From positions 1-33,004 of the forward strand of contig JAPLKA010000091.1 of the NCBI GenBank assembly GCA_026388315.1: a stretch of DNA of 33,004 nucleotides, written 5' to 3'. The position numbers and the translations under genes are program-made. A model generated the notes under the pieces. It did no database searches. It worked only from the letters and a program-made list of their open reading frames with translations, and was not told the origin of the DNA. This stretch comes from Pseudomonadota bacterium (GTDB lineage: Bacteria > Desulfobacterota > Syntrophorhabdia > Syntrophorhabdales > Syntrophorhabdaceae). Numbering within the stretch: the stretch's first letter is position 1; every line of letters starts with the position of its first letter. Below, one piece after another: positions 16,037-24,224 of the stretch.

Positions 16037-17308
16037 ATGCAGAATAGTTGCATTATGGCTAAAGAGACAATCGGTATCATTGTTGGCGGCGGTCCGGCAC
16101 CCGGAATCAACGGGGTCATAAGTTCTGCAACTATAGAGGCTATCAATCAGGGAAAAACAGTGCTCGGAATTATGGGTGGGTTCAAAAACCTCTTCGAAGG
16201 TAACGTGAACTGCGTTTTGCCCCTCACCATTGAAGACGTATCAAGACTGCATGCAACGGGCGGCTCAATACTGCGAACATCTCGCGATGCCCCCGAAAAT
16301 GCAAAAGAGAAATTTAAGATACTCATGGCAACGCTAAAGAAATTAGGTATAAAGTACCTTATTACCATAGGTGGCGAAGGTACTTGCTTCATGGCAAAAT
16401 GGATAGAGATGGAAGGCAGGGGATCAGTAAATGTTGTGCATACACCAAAAACCATCGACAACGATATTCCTATTCCTGGCGGTATCTCAACCTTCGGGTA
16501 CCAGACAGCCCGTCATGTAGGTGTTGAGCTTGTCAGCAACATTATTGAAGATGCCCGGACTATGGGGAGATGGTATTTTATCAGCACTATGGGAAGACAT
16601 ACAGGCCATTTGGCCCTGGGGATCGGGAAAGCCTCAGGGGCTACAATAACACTTATCCCCGAAGAATTCCCGGAGGCTAAGGTATCGATACGCAAAGTAG
16701 CTGACATCCTTACGGGATCAATAATAAAAAGACACACCATGGGAAGAGACTATGGTGTTGTAATAATTGCTGAAGGCATCGCTGAAAGATTCGATATGGA
16801 TGAGCTTGCCAAGTGTGAAAGCGTTGAGAAGGATGAAATAACCGGTAAAATAAGATTGCCCGATATACAGCTTGGCAGGGTCTTAAGAGAAGTGGTGCGA
16901 AATAACCTGCGTACAATCGGTATCGCTTCTCCTATTGTCAGCATGAATATAGGGTACGAATTAAGGGCAGCGCCTCCTATTCCATTCGATATTGAATATA
17001 CGAGAAACCTTGGGTACGGGGCAGTGCGCTACCTTCTTAAGGGTGGTACCGGTGCAATGATCGTGGTATACGAGGGACGCATTATCCCTGTTCCCTTTGT
17101 TGAGATGTTTGATTCAAAGGGTCGGATAAAGATTCGAAAAGTTGATATAAATTCTGAGCTTTATGAAGTTGCAAGGAAATACATGATACGGCTTGAAAAA
17201 GAGGATTTTGAAGGAGATCGCCTTAAAAAACTTGCGGCCACGGCCAAAATGAAACCTGAGGAATTCCGCACACGATTCAATTACATAATCGAAGAACCGA
17301 CCCGTTAA
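16037..17308 (+). CDS. 6-phosphofructokinase
   Basis: This is about 423 residues of the PfkA superfamily, catalysing phosphorylation of fructose 6-phosphate in glycolysis. GIIVGGGPAPGINGVI is the N-terminal phosphate-donor loop, IGGEGT corresponds to E. coli IGGDGS, and PKTIDNDI holds the catalytic TIDND. MGRHTGHLALGIG and IPEEF are substrate-site motifs. At the two positions that separate donors, it has Gly (the 104-type position, ATP-like) and Lys before TIDND (the 124-type position, seen in PPi enzymes and in plant or trypanosome ATP enzymes). I lean to ATP, not firmly. The start is uncertain: the frame opens at a TTG at 16004; ATG 16037 has AGGA close upstream, and ATG 16055 is possible. 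No operon partner is seen. Confidence 0.85.
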   Translation: MQNSCIMAKETIGIIVGGGPAPGINGVISSATIEAINQGKTVLGIMGGFKNLFEGNVNCVLPLTIEDVSRLHATGGSILRTSRDAPENAKEKFKILMATLKKLGIKYLITIGGEGTCFMAKWIEMEGRGSVNVVHTPKTIDNDIPIPGGISTFGYQTARHVGVELVSNIIEDARTMGRWYFISTMGRHTGHLALGIGKASGATITLIPEEFPEAKVSIRKVADILTGSIIKRHTMGRDYGVVIIAEGIAERFDMDELAKCESVEKDEITGKIRLPDIQLGRVLREVVRNNLRTIGIASPIVSMNIGYELRAAPPIPFDIEYTRNLGYGAVRYLLKGGTGAMIVVYEGRIIPVPFVEMFDSKGRIKIRKVDINSELYEVARKYMIRLEKEDFEGDRLKKLAATAKMKPEEFRTRFNYIIEEPTR

Positions 17309-17348
17309 TGCTTTATCCCAAAAGAAGAACAGTTCCTTTTACAATCAA

Positions 17349-18668
17349 TTACTCTGTTTTACCACTTATCTCTTCAGGATTTTTTCTTGAAAAGGGTATA
17401 TAGAATATTTTAATTTTCTCGCTGTCCATACCGAACAATCCGGAGAGGAATTCAAAACTGAATTTACCTTTCTCGTCTTTACATTCTATGAGAAATGCGA
17501 GTCTTGTCCTGTAATTCTCACCGTCATTTTCTGATGCTAAAAGACCGTAGAGGATATTAGCCGAAATTTTATCTTCAGTCTCAATACGTTCATAAAGAGA
17601 GAACAGCGGTCTAATAATTTTATCTGCTTCAGGCGCCCTTAGAGGCACAGGTGAAAGAACGCTGGTTCTCGTTACCCCTCCTTTTTTCCTCACTTCAAAG
17701 AAAGGCCAGACATTATAGAATATACCCTCCTCGTCTTCGATATACCGGTTTAATAATAAAACACGTTTCCTTACAAACCGCTCCTCTCCAGCATAATACT
17801 CCGATTCGTGATACCCGAAAGGCCACAGGAAACCGAACGTTTTATCCTTTTCTTTCCGTTCATTGTAGATTAAGGGAAAAATACTGTACCCTTCTGTTTC
17901 CTTGCCTTTTGTGAAGGAGAAAAAGGGCCAGAGGATATCCCATTTTTCTCTGTCAGGATTCTGCGTATGGGCATAGAATGGAAACATGATATAGTGTGTC
18001 GTCCTTGTTTTTGAGTCGTTTTCAGACCTTAAATAAAAAGGGATAGCATAGAGAGCACGGATGGGGTCATCAGTATCCAGATTTTTGTCATCCTTTGCAA
18101 AAAAGGGCCACAGGAAAAAACCTGTTTTTCTCACCCCTTTCTGCTCCCTGTATCCGGCAAGAGGCCATGCCTTAAATCCTTCAGTGTTCCCCGAATAAAC
18201 AGAGAAAAAGGGCCAGAGGATGTTGTGTTTTGTGCTGCCGTCCTTTTCGATATAACTGTACAGAGGCCACATAAAGAACCCCATTTCATCCCTGCCGAAT
18301 CGATCATACAATTTTCCAAAAAAAGGGAAAAATCCGAAATAACTCCCTTTCGGGGACTTGCCCCTGAATAGGAAGATAAAGGATGAGTCATTGTTTTCTT
18401 CATCGCCTTTCGACATGTAGAAAGGGACGAAGTAGGATTTGTCTTTCGTTATTTTACCGAAAGGATACAGATAGTTATATACCCCGCCGTCCACGGAGTC
18501 ATAGGAAAAAAGAAGCGGGCTGATAACAAGCCGGGTATTGTTATCCTGTTTCTTGTATGAAATAAAGCTGCCGAGATAACGCTTTTCATCATTAAATTCC
18601 CACGACAGGGGCCATAATGCATGGGCTGTTACCGGAAAGAAAAAGAGTAAAAGCAGAAATTTCCACAT
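17349..18668 (-). CDS. Exported WPFF-repeat protein of unknown function, last gene of the mla run
   Basis: This 439-residue protein has a signal peptide (LLLLFFFPVTAHA). I do not recognise a named family. Its body repeats a short pattern, aromatic-Pro-(Phe/Leu) after a hydrophobic strand: WPL at 134 and 168, WPF/WPFF at 152, 187, 247, 282 and 321, with weaker YPF, FPF, VPF, IPF and FPL versions at 69, 82, 115, 210, 230, 264 and 425. Charged, Lys/Asp/Glu-rich turns separate them, so an all-beta repeat or barrel-like fold is plausible. It starts 6 bases after the mlaD stop, which ties it to lipid transport at the envelope, perhaps as the outer-membrane side component. That role is inference from position. 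Confidence 0.75.
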   Translation of the reverse strand: MWKFLLLLFFFPVTAHALWPLSWEFNDEKRYLGSFISYKKQDNNTRLVISPLLFSYDSVDGGVYNYLYPFGKITKDKSYFVPFYMSKGDEENNDSSFIFLFRGKSPKGSYFGFFPFFGKLYDRFGRDEMGFFMWPLYSYIEKDGSTKHNILWPFFSVYSGNTEGFKAWPLAGYREQKGVRKTGFFLWPFFAKDDKNLDTDDPIRALYAIPFYLRSENDSKTRTTHYIMFPFYAHTQNPDREKWDILWPFFSFTKGKETEGYSIFPLIYNERKEKDKTFGFLWPFGYHESEYYAGEERFVRKRVLLLNRYIEDEEGIFYNVWPFFEVRKKGGVTRTSVLSPVPLRAPEADKIIRPLFSLYERIETEDKISANILYGLLASENDGENYRTRLAFLIECKDEKGKFSFEFLSGLFGMDSEKIKIFYIPFSRKNPEEISGKTE

Positions 18669-18674
18669 TAAACA

Positions 18675-19679
18675 CTAAAAGAACATACCGAATATAGTGC
18701 CAAGAATTGTAACGGGCGTCATCTCCTGGATACCTTCTGCCGCCTTCTGAACCTTTTTTACAGCCTTTTCTGTTTCAATAAACAGACTATCGTCTTTTGC
18801 CAATCTTCCCAATGTGCCTTCGCCTTTTTTAATCCCGTCTGTCAGATCTTTTATGTTTGTGATAGTTGCCTTTGCTTCGTCATATATTGCTTCGTCTTTA
18901 ACGAGTTTACCGATAGTCCCCTTGCCCTGTTCGATATCGGCAGAGATGTTTTTGAGGACACTTACCGCTTCTCTGGCATCGTTATATAATTTTTCGTCTT
19001 TCACAAGTAAGCCCAACGTACCCTTCCCTGACTCAACATCTTTTACCATCAGTTTTAACCCGGACATCGTTTCATCTACATTGGAAACAACCCGGCTTAT
19101 ATTGCCTTTGTTTTCTTTTATAAGGTTTTTAAAGTCACCGCTGACCTCCTGAAAATTTTCAATACCCTTCCTTATGTCAATCTTCTCCTTCTCACCTATG
19201 ATGCCTTTTAATTCACCCATCGTCTCACCAAAATTCTTTGCAGCTCCATTCACAGAAGCAAAGAGTTGTTCTAAATCAGGGGCTTCGGCAACATCTTGAA
19301 TTCTTCCGCCCCGGGCCAATATTTTTTGATCATTTCCGGGTGTAATTTCGAGGAATTTATCCCCAAGAATGCCCTGAGATCTAATGGAAATCTTGCTGTC
19401 TACAGGGATTTTCACGCTACCCCTTATGGTGAGCGTTGCAAGGGCTTTAAAACCATCAAGTGAAATTTTTTTAATTTTTCCAATCTCCACACCTGCAATT
19501 TTAACAGGTGTTTTCACGTCAAGCCCGGTTGCATTAATAAAAACAGCGGTAAGCTCATAGCCGTGCTCACTGAAAACTCCATATTTTCCGATTCTGAATG
19601 ACATATAGAACAAAATGAGTATCCCTATCAGAATCATAATGCCTACCTTTAATTCTGAAGAAACCATCCGGTTGCTCAT
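18675..19679 (-). CDS. mlaD: MlaD-like MCE domain protein, substrate-binding subunit of lipid ABC transporter
   Basis: This 334-residue protein has one N-terminal membrane segment (about 12-30). An MCE domain (about 38-115) contains AVFINATGLDVKTPVKIAGVEIGKI, VDSKISIRSQGILGDKFLEI and ITPGNDQ. A helical C-terminal region then carries three repeats of about 40 residues built on G(K/E)GT(L/I)G.LVKDE.LYD.A. Such long MlaD proteins form hexameric rings, and the tail may extend across the periplasm. The start overlaps the end of mlaF by 4 bases (ATGA), so the two are translationally coupled. It works with MlaE and MlaF to move phospholipids between the membranes; direction is not decided by sequence. 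Confidence 0.9.
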   Translation of the reverse strand: MSNRMVSSELKVGIMILIGILILFYMSFRIGKYGVFSEHGYELTAVFINATGLDVKTPVKIAGVEIGKIKKISLDGFKALATLTIRGSVKIPVDSKISIRSQGILGDKFLEITPGNDQKILARGGRIQDVAEAPDLEQLFASVNGAAKNFGETMGELKGIIGEKEKIDIRKGIENFQEVSGDFKNLIKENKGNISRVVSNVDETMSGLKLMVKDVESGKGTLGLLVKDEKLYNDAREAVSVLKNISADIEQGKGTIGKLVKDEAIYDEAKATITNIKDLTDGIKKGEGTLGRLAKDDSLFIETEKAVKKVQKAAEGIQEMTPVTILGTIFGMFF

Positions 19680-20440
19680 ATATCTCCCCCTGTAAAACCT
19701 GGTATTTTTGTTGCATTTAAAAATTCTTTTGTTGCTTCGTTGGTACTCCTCTTAATATCATAGGGGGTACCGTATTCAATGATCTTTCCGTTATAGAGCA
19801 TTGCAACCTTGTCAGCAATTCTGAACATGCCCAGTATATCATGACTTATGACGAGATATGTTTTTTTAAAATATGTCTGAGTTTGCTTAATTAAATCCAG
19901 TATTGTGAGTGAGATAATGGGATCAAGAGCGCTTGTCGGCTCATCAAAGAGTATTATCTCAGGGTCTAATACAAGCGCCCTGGCAAGCCCCACTCTTTTT
20001 CGCATACCTCCTGAAAGCTCTGACGGCATTTTTTCTGAGGAACCTGTTAAACCAACCTGTTTTAACCTTTCCTCAACGGTGCTCATAATCTCATTTTCAG
20101 TCATTTTTGTATGCTCGCGAAGCGGAAAGGCAACATTGTCGAAAAGATCCATTGAGTCAAAAAGCGCTGCCTCCTGAAAAAGCATTCCGAATTTCATTCT
20201 TATGTTGTTCATATCTCTTTCGCTGAGGGTCGTTGTTTCCACACCATCTATCCATATTTCACCGCTATCCGGTTTGATGAGGCCTATAACATTTTTCAGC
20301 AGCACACTTTTTCCACCACCACTCTTTCCAATAATAACGGTTATCTTTCCTGCTTCCACCTCAAGATTTATCCCATCAAGCACCTTCTGCTCACCGAAAC
20401 TTTTCTGTAAATTAATTATTTTTATTGCTATATTGTCCAT
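19676..20440 (-). CDS. mlaF: MlaF-like ABC transporter ATP-binding protein
   Basis: This 254-residue ABC ATPase has all motifs intact: Walker A GKSGGGKSVLL, Q-loop MLFQEAALFDSMDLFDNVAFPL, signature LSGGMRKRVGLARAL, Walker B EIILFDEPTSALDP and the H-loop LVISHD. The EAALFD and RVGLARA wording is typical of the MlaF/Ttg2A branch that powers MCE lipid transporters. The start lies 18 bases after the mlaE stop and the stop overlaps mlaD by 4 bases. No MlaB STAS protein is present in this run. Confidence 0.93.
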   Translation of the reverse strand: MDNIAIKIINLQKSFGEQKVLDGINLEVEAGKITVIIGKSGGGKSVLLKNVIGLIKPDSGEIWIDGVETTTLSERDMNNIRMKFGMLFQEAALFDSMDLFDNVAFPLREHTKMTENEIMSTVEERLKQVGLTGSSEKMPSELSGGMRKRVGLARALVLDPEIILFDEPTSALDPIISLTILDLIKQTQTYFKKTYLVISHDILGMFRIADKVAMLYNGKIIEYGTPYDIKRSTNEATKEFLNATKIPGFTGGDI

Positions 20441-20458
20441 GGCTTCCTAAAGAATAAA

Positions 20459-21238
20459 TCAAAACATCAATGATGTAAGCACATAATCAGAAATCAATAT
20501 AGAGACACTTGAAATAACAACCGCTTCAGTTGTTGATTTTCCTACACCCTCTGCCCCGCCACTTGTATAAAATCCTTTGTAACAGGAAATCAAACTGAGG
20601 ATTATTCCAAAACAGGCTGCCTTTATAAGGCCATTGTAAATATCATCGAGATCCAGATGCTTTATTATTTTGGTGATAAATGCACCCTCATTAATACCCA
20701 GGAGTTTCACCCCCACAATATATCCCCCGAGGATACCAACAAAATCAGATATGATAGTCAATACGGGCAGCATAAAAAATGCTGCTACAACCCTCGGAAC
20801 AACCAGATATTTTACCGGATTAAGGGCCATTACCGTCAAAGCATCTATCTGCTCGGTAACTCTCATTGTTCCAAGTTCTGCAGCCATGGCCGAACCTGCC
20901 CTCCCTGTTACCATAAGGGCCGTAAGCACCGGACCGAGCTCTCTCGTCATACTCAATGCTACCGTTGCCCCAACAAGCCCTTCACCTCCAAACTTTCTGA
21001 AACCGTGATATGATTGAAGGGCAAGCACCATTCCGGTAAAAACTCCGGTAATGATTACAATAACGGAAGAATTTACACCGATAAATTCCATTTGTTTAAA
21101 GATATAGTTCAGCTTAAAAGGCCTTCTGAAGGTTTGATGTACGGTTTCAAGGAACATTGCCCCGATGCTTCCAAGTTCTTTCAAGGCTTCCGTAATTTGC
21201 AAGAAGGGATTGTAATGTATAGGCTTTTTACTGTACAT
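20459..21238 (-). CDS. mlaE: MlaE-like ABC transporter permease
   Basis: This 259-residue permease belongs to the MlaE/YrbE family. Hallmarks are FTGMVLALQSYHGFRKFGGEGLVG, ALSMTRELGPVLTALMVTGRAGSAMAAELGTMRVTEQIDAL and VVPRVVAAFFMLPVLTIISDFVGILGGY. The start overlaps the 3' end of alr by 11 bases, and mlaF begins 18 bases later. It forms the inner-membrane channel of the Mla-type lipid transporter with MlaF and MlaD. Confidence 0.92.
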   Translation of the reverse strand: MYSKKPIHYNPFLQITEALKELGSIGAMFLETVHQTFRRPFKLNYIFKQMEFIGVNSSVIVIITGVFTGMVLALQSYHGFRKFGGEGLVGATVALSMTRELGPVLTALMVTGRAGSAMAAELGTMRVTEQIDALTVMALNPVKYLVVPRVVAAFFMLPVLTIISDFVGILGGYIVGVKLLGINEGAFITKIIKHLDLDDIYNGLIKAACFGIILSLISCYKGFYTSGGAEGVGKSTTEAVVISSVSILISDYVLTSLMF

Positions 21239-22349
21239 AAATTCTTGGAACCCTTTTTGATATTTTACATAGTATTTCGTATGGAATTGTTCCTGTATGT
21301 TCAGCGATCTCGTCTGCTGTTATCGCATCACGAATACCGCTTCCCAAAAGAATAACCTCTTCCCCGACAGTAATATTATCTTTATCTGTTACATCAACGA
21401 GCAGCCAGTCCATACATATCCTTCCTACAACATTACACCGCTTATCATTAATGAGAACTGACCCCTTATTTGAGAGCGACCTGGGATAACCATCTGCATA
21501 GCCAACCGGTATGTATGCAATCCTCGATTTTCTCTCTGTTATAAAAGTTCTCCCGTAGCTGAGTGAGGAACCTGGAGGAAATTCTTTTATAAGCGCTATC
21601 CTGGAGGAAAACTTCATAACAGGCTTTACGTGCAATATCTTTGAAAGGCCTTTCGATGGATAAGAACCGTAGAGTGCAATACCAACACGGATCATATTAA
21701 AGTACGCCTCGGGATATTGTGCTATAGCACCGCTGTTCGCCATATGAATAAGCTCAGGATTAATACCATTCTTTTTGAGAAGCTGTAAAGCTTTATTAAA
21801 GGTTGCTATCTGATTGAAACCATATTCATCCCTGTTTTCAGAGGAAGAAAAATGGCTCATGCAGCCTTCAACTTCTATTTTGCAGGGTTCTTTTATCTCT
21901 CTGATTACAACGGGCAGCTCGTCAGGGTTAAAACCAAGTCTTCCCATGCCTGTATCTACTTTTATATGGATTTTCAGGGTTTCATCATGAGTCAGCGATT
22001 CTTCCTTCAGCCTTTGAAGCATATTGATATCATACACAACGGTTGTAAGCTTGTTTTTATAGAGATATTCAATCTCATCCCATATTAATATGCCGCTCAT
22101 CACAAGTATGGGTATAGTGATGCCATTATTCCTCAACTCTATTCCTTCGTCGGTTGTGGCAACACCGAGATAATTTACACCAAGAGATTCAAGTTTTCGG
22201 GCTATTTCAACTGCCCCGTGACCGTAAGCATCAGCTTTTACTACACAAAGGGTTTTTACATTATGCGGCAATAATATTTTAATCGCCCTGTAGTTCTGGT
22301 CAATCACATTTAAATCTACATATGCCCGGGCTCTCTGGTTGTTTATCAT
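21228..22349 (-). CDS. alr: Alanine racemase
   Basis: This 373-residue PLP enzyme interconverts L- and D-alanine for peptidoglycan. The PLP lysine is K38 in VVKADAYGHG and the opposite catalytic tyrosine is Y265 in SLSYGRTF, the same number as in the well-studied Geobacillus enzyme. VDTGMGRLGF, GYADGYPR and VGRICMDWLLVDVTD are also typical. Its start overlaps the hemL stop by 4 bases (ATGA) and its end overlaps the mlaE start, so it sits in the middle of the long operon. The length is normal for the family and no key residue is missing. Confidence 0.95.
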   Translation of the reverse strand: MINNQRARAYVDLNVIDQNYRAIKILLPHNVKTLCVVKADAYGHGAVEIARKLESLGVNYLGVATTDEGIELRNNGITIPILVMSGILIWDEIEYLYKNKLTTVVYDINMLQRLKEESLTHDETLKIHIKVDTGMGRLGFNPDELPVVIREIKEPCKIEVEGCMSHFSSSENRDEYGFNQIATFNKALQLLKKNGINPELIHMANSGAIAQYPEAYFNMIRVGIALYGSYPSKGLSKILHVKPVMKFSSRIALIKEFPPGSSLSYGRTFITERKSRIAYIPVGYADGYPRSLSNKGSVLINDKRCNVVGRICMDWLLVDVTDKDNITVGEEVILLGSGIRDAITADEIAEHTGTIPYEILCKISKRVPRIYVQ

Positions 22350-23632
22350 GATAATTTTTTAAATATCCTTTCATAGGCTGCAACTGTTTTTGACAGTTCA
22401 TTATCCCCATGGGAAAGTGTAACAAACGAAGCCTCAAATGAACTCGGGGCAAAGAATATCCCCTCTTCAAGCATCAGTTTAAAGAATCTCTCATAGAGGG
22501 TGCGGTCTGCGGAAAGAGCAGAGATGTAATCATGGACATGGTCATCAGAAAAAAAGCCCGTAAACATACCGGTAATACTGTTTATCGTGTATGGAATGTC
22601 ATACTTCAGGGCAATTTCAAGTATGGCATTTTTTAGCTCGTTGCCGTATTTACCTATTAATTCATATACTTGCGAATTATTCTTCAAGTAATTAAGCATA
22701 TATATGCCGGCCCTTACAGCAATCGGGTTTCCTGACAAGGTACCTGCCTGATATACATCTCCGAGAGGTGAAACCCTCTCCATAATCTCCTTTTTCCCGC
22801 CATAAAGACCTATAGGGAAACCTCCGCCGATAATTTTTCCCATACAAGTTATGTCGGGAGTAATGTCGTATAGATGCTGAACCCCGCCGAAGGCAACCCT
22901 GAATCCCGTTATAACCTCATCAAAAACAAGAAGGATATGCTTTTTCCTGCATAACTCCTCAACTTTATAAAGAAAGTCATTTTCCGGCAAAATCACGCCC
23001 ATGTTGCCCATAACAGGTTCTAAAATGATACATGCAATATCCTGATTTTCTTCAACAATATTTGAAACTGAATCGATGTGATTAAAATCGGCTATGTACG
23101 TGTGTCTGGCAAGGTCTTCCGGTATGCCCTTGCTGTCCGGTACGCCAAATGTGGCAAGACCGGAGCCTGCCTTGACGAGAAGGCTGTCCACGTGTCCGTG
23201 GTAGCACCCTCCGAACTTGATAATACCATCCTTTCCGGTAAACCCCCTCGCAACCCTTATGGCGCTCATTGTAGCTTCAGTGCCTGAACTGGTAAGCCTC
23301 ATAAGTTCTATTGACGGGAAAGCGTCTGCAATGAGTTGTGCCAGTTCAATTTCGTAAGGGTGACATGCGCCGAAGCTTGTTCCATCTTCCAGCGCAATTT
23401 TGATTTCATTGATGAGTCCGTCATCAGCATGTCCGAGGATTATTGCACCCCATGAAGCTACATAGTCGAGGTAAGCATTGCCGTCAACATCATACAGATA
23501 TGCGCCCTTCCCTTTTTTTACATAGAAGGGTGTATCATGAACCGATTGAAAAGCCCTTACAGGACTGTTGACACCGCCGGGCATCAGCCTTTGAGCTTCA
23601 TTAAAATATTTTTCTGATTTTTCTTTATTCAT
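22346..23632 (-). CDS. hemL: Glutamate-1-semialdehyde 2,1-aminomutase
   Basis: This 428-residue PLP enzyme converts glutamate-1-semialdehyde to 5-aminolevulinate, the C5 route into tetrapyrroles. Diagnostic segments are RLMPGGVNSPVRAF, SSGTEATMSAIRVARG, the PLP-binding GGCYHGHVD, ILEPVMGNMGV, VFDEVITGFRVAFGG and the Schiff-base lysine K266 in MGKIIGGGFPIGLYGG, followed by YQAGTLSGNP. The length equals that of other GSA aminomutases. The start overlaps the AhbB-like gene by 8 bases, consistent with a shared tetrapyrrole role. Confidence 0.96.
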   Translation of the reverse strand: MNKEKSEKYFNEAQRLMPGGVNSPVRAFQSVHDTPFYVKKGKGAYLYDVDGNAYLDYVASWGAIILGHADDGLINEIKIALEDGTSFGACHPYEIELAQLIADAFPSIELMRLTSSGTEATMSAIRVARGFTGKDGIIKFGGCYHGHVDSLLVKAGSGLATFGVPDSKGIPEDLARHTYIADFNHIDSVSNIVEENQDIACIILEPVMGNMGVILPENDFLYKVEELCRKKHILLVFDEVITGFRVAFGGVQHLYDITPDITCMGKIIGGGFPIGLYGGKKEIMERVSPLGDVYQAGTLSGNPIAVRAGIYMLNYLKNNSQVYELIGKYGNELKNAILEIALKYDIPYTINSITGMFTGFFSDDHVHDYISALSADRTLYERFFKLMLEEGIFFAPSSFEASFVTLSHGDNELSKTVAAYERIFKKLS

Positions 23633-24095
23633 GACTTACCGTCAGTGCAATTTTTTTGAACTCCCTCTTGCTGAAAAACATCCGATAATCTTTTATGCCA
23701 ATTTTTTCTGATATGCGTTGGGCGATATCATTGCATTCCTTCATGCTCTTTCCGTGTATCATGGTGTATATGTTGTACTGCCAGTATCCTCCCCTGTCCC
23801 TTTCGTAGCAGTGACTTACCTCAGAGAAGGAGGCCATTATTTCACCTGTTTTTTCAATATCTTTTTCCGCATTCCACACGACCATTGCATTGTGCGTATA
23901 GGATGCCTTTCGGTGATAGAGGATGGCGGCTATCCGTCTGATAACACCTTCATTTTTCAGATTCCTTAAGCGCTCTATAAGTTCATCCTCGCTTATGCCT
24001 ATCCCCAGTGCGATTTCTTTATATGGATTTTCGGTTAACGGAAAGTCATCAGGTAGTTTTTTTAAGATTTTTTCCACAGTGTCTATCTTACACAT
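23625..24095 (-). CDS. ahbB: Siroheme decarboxylase subunit, AhbB-like (Lrp/AsnC-type fold)
   Basis: This protein of about 156 residues has an N-terminal winged-helix-like half (NPYKEIALGIGISEDELIERLRNLKNEGVIRRIAAIL) and a C-terminal AsnC-like half with VSHCYERDRGGYWQYNIYTMIHG. The wording RRIAAILYHRKASY and the SHCYER...YNIYTMIHG block fit AhbA/AhbB/NirDLGH enzymes, not true Lrp regulators. Those enzymes decarboxylate siroheme to 12,18-didecarboxysiroheme in the alternative heme or heme d1 routes; they keep the fold but are not known as DNA binders. The partner subunit AhbA is not in this window. I use the ATG at 24095; the frame opens at a TTG at 24113, and neither has a strong Shine-Dalgarno site. 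Coupling with hemL supports the tetrapyrrole assignment. Confidence 0.8.
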   Translation of the reverse strand: MCKIDTVEKILKKLPDDFPLTENPYKEIALGIGISEDELIERLRNLKNEGVIRRIAAILYHRKASYTHNAMVVWNAEKDIEKTGEIMASFSEVSHCYERDRGGYWQYNIYTMIHGKSMKECNDIAQRISEKIGIKDYRMFFSKREFKKIALTVSHE

Positions 24096-24158
24096 CAACA
24101 GAGGTCTTTTCAAATGAAAAGTAAGACAAGAGGCAAGGCCTTTTTACTCTCATCCATA

Positions 24159-24187
24159 TTTATATGTAATAACCGCTGGTCTTTTAA
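24159..24187 (-). promoter_or_regulatory. Possible promoter of the ahbB-hemL-alr-mla operon
   Basis: On the - strand TTAAAA (24187-24182) and TATAAA (24164-24159) are 17 bases apart and lie about 65 bases upstream of the chosen ahbB start. The -35 box is weak. Confidence 0.35.
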
Positions 24188-24224
24188 CTTCTCCTTTGCG
24201 GAGGAGCGAGTGCAACACCGCTTC

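Noticed and set aside
23625-24095. Calling the AhbB-like gene an Lrp/AsnC transcription regulator
   Set aside because: The SHCYER...YNIYTMIHG block and coupling to hemL fit siroheme decarboxylase subunits better.
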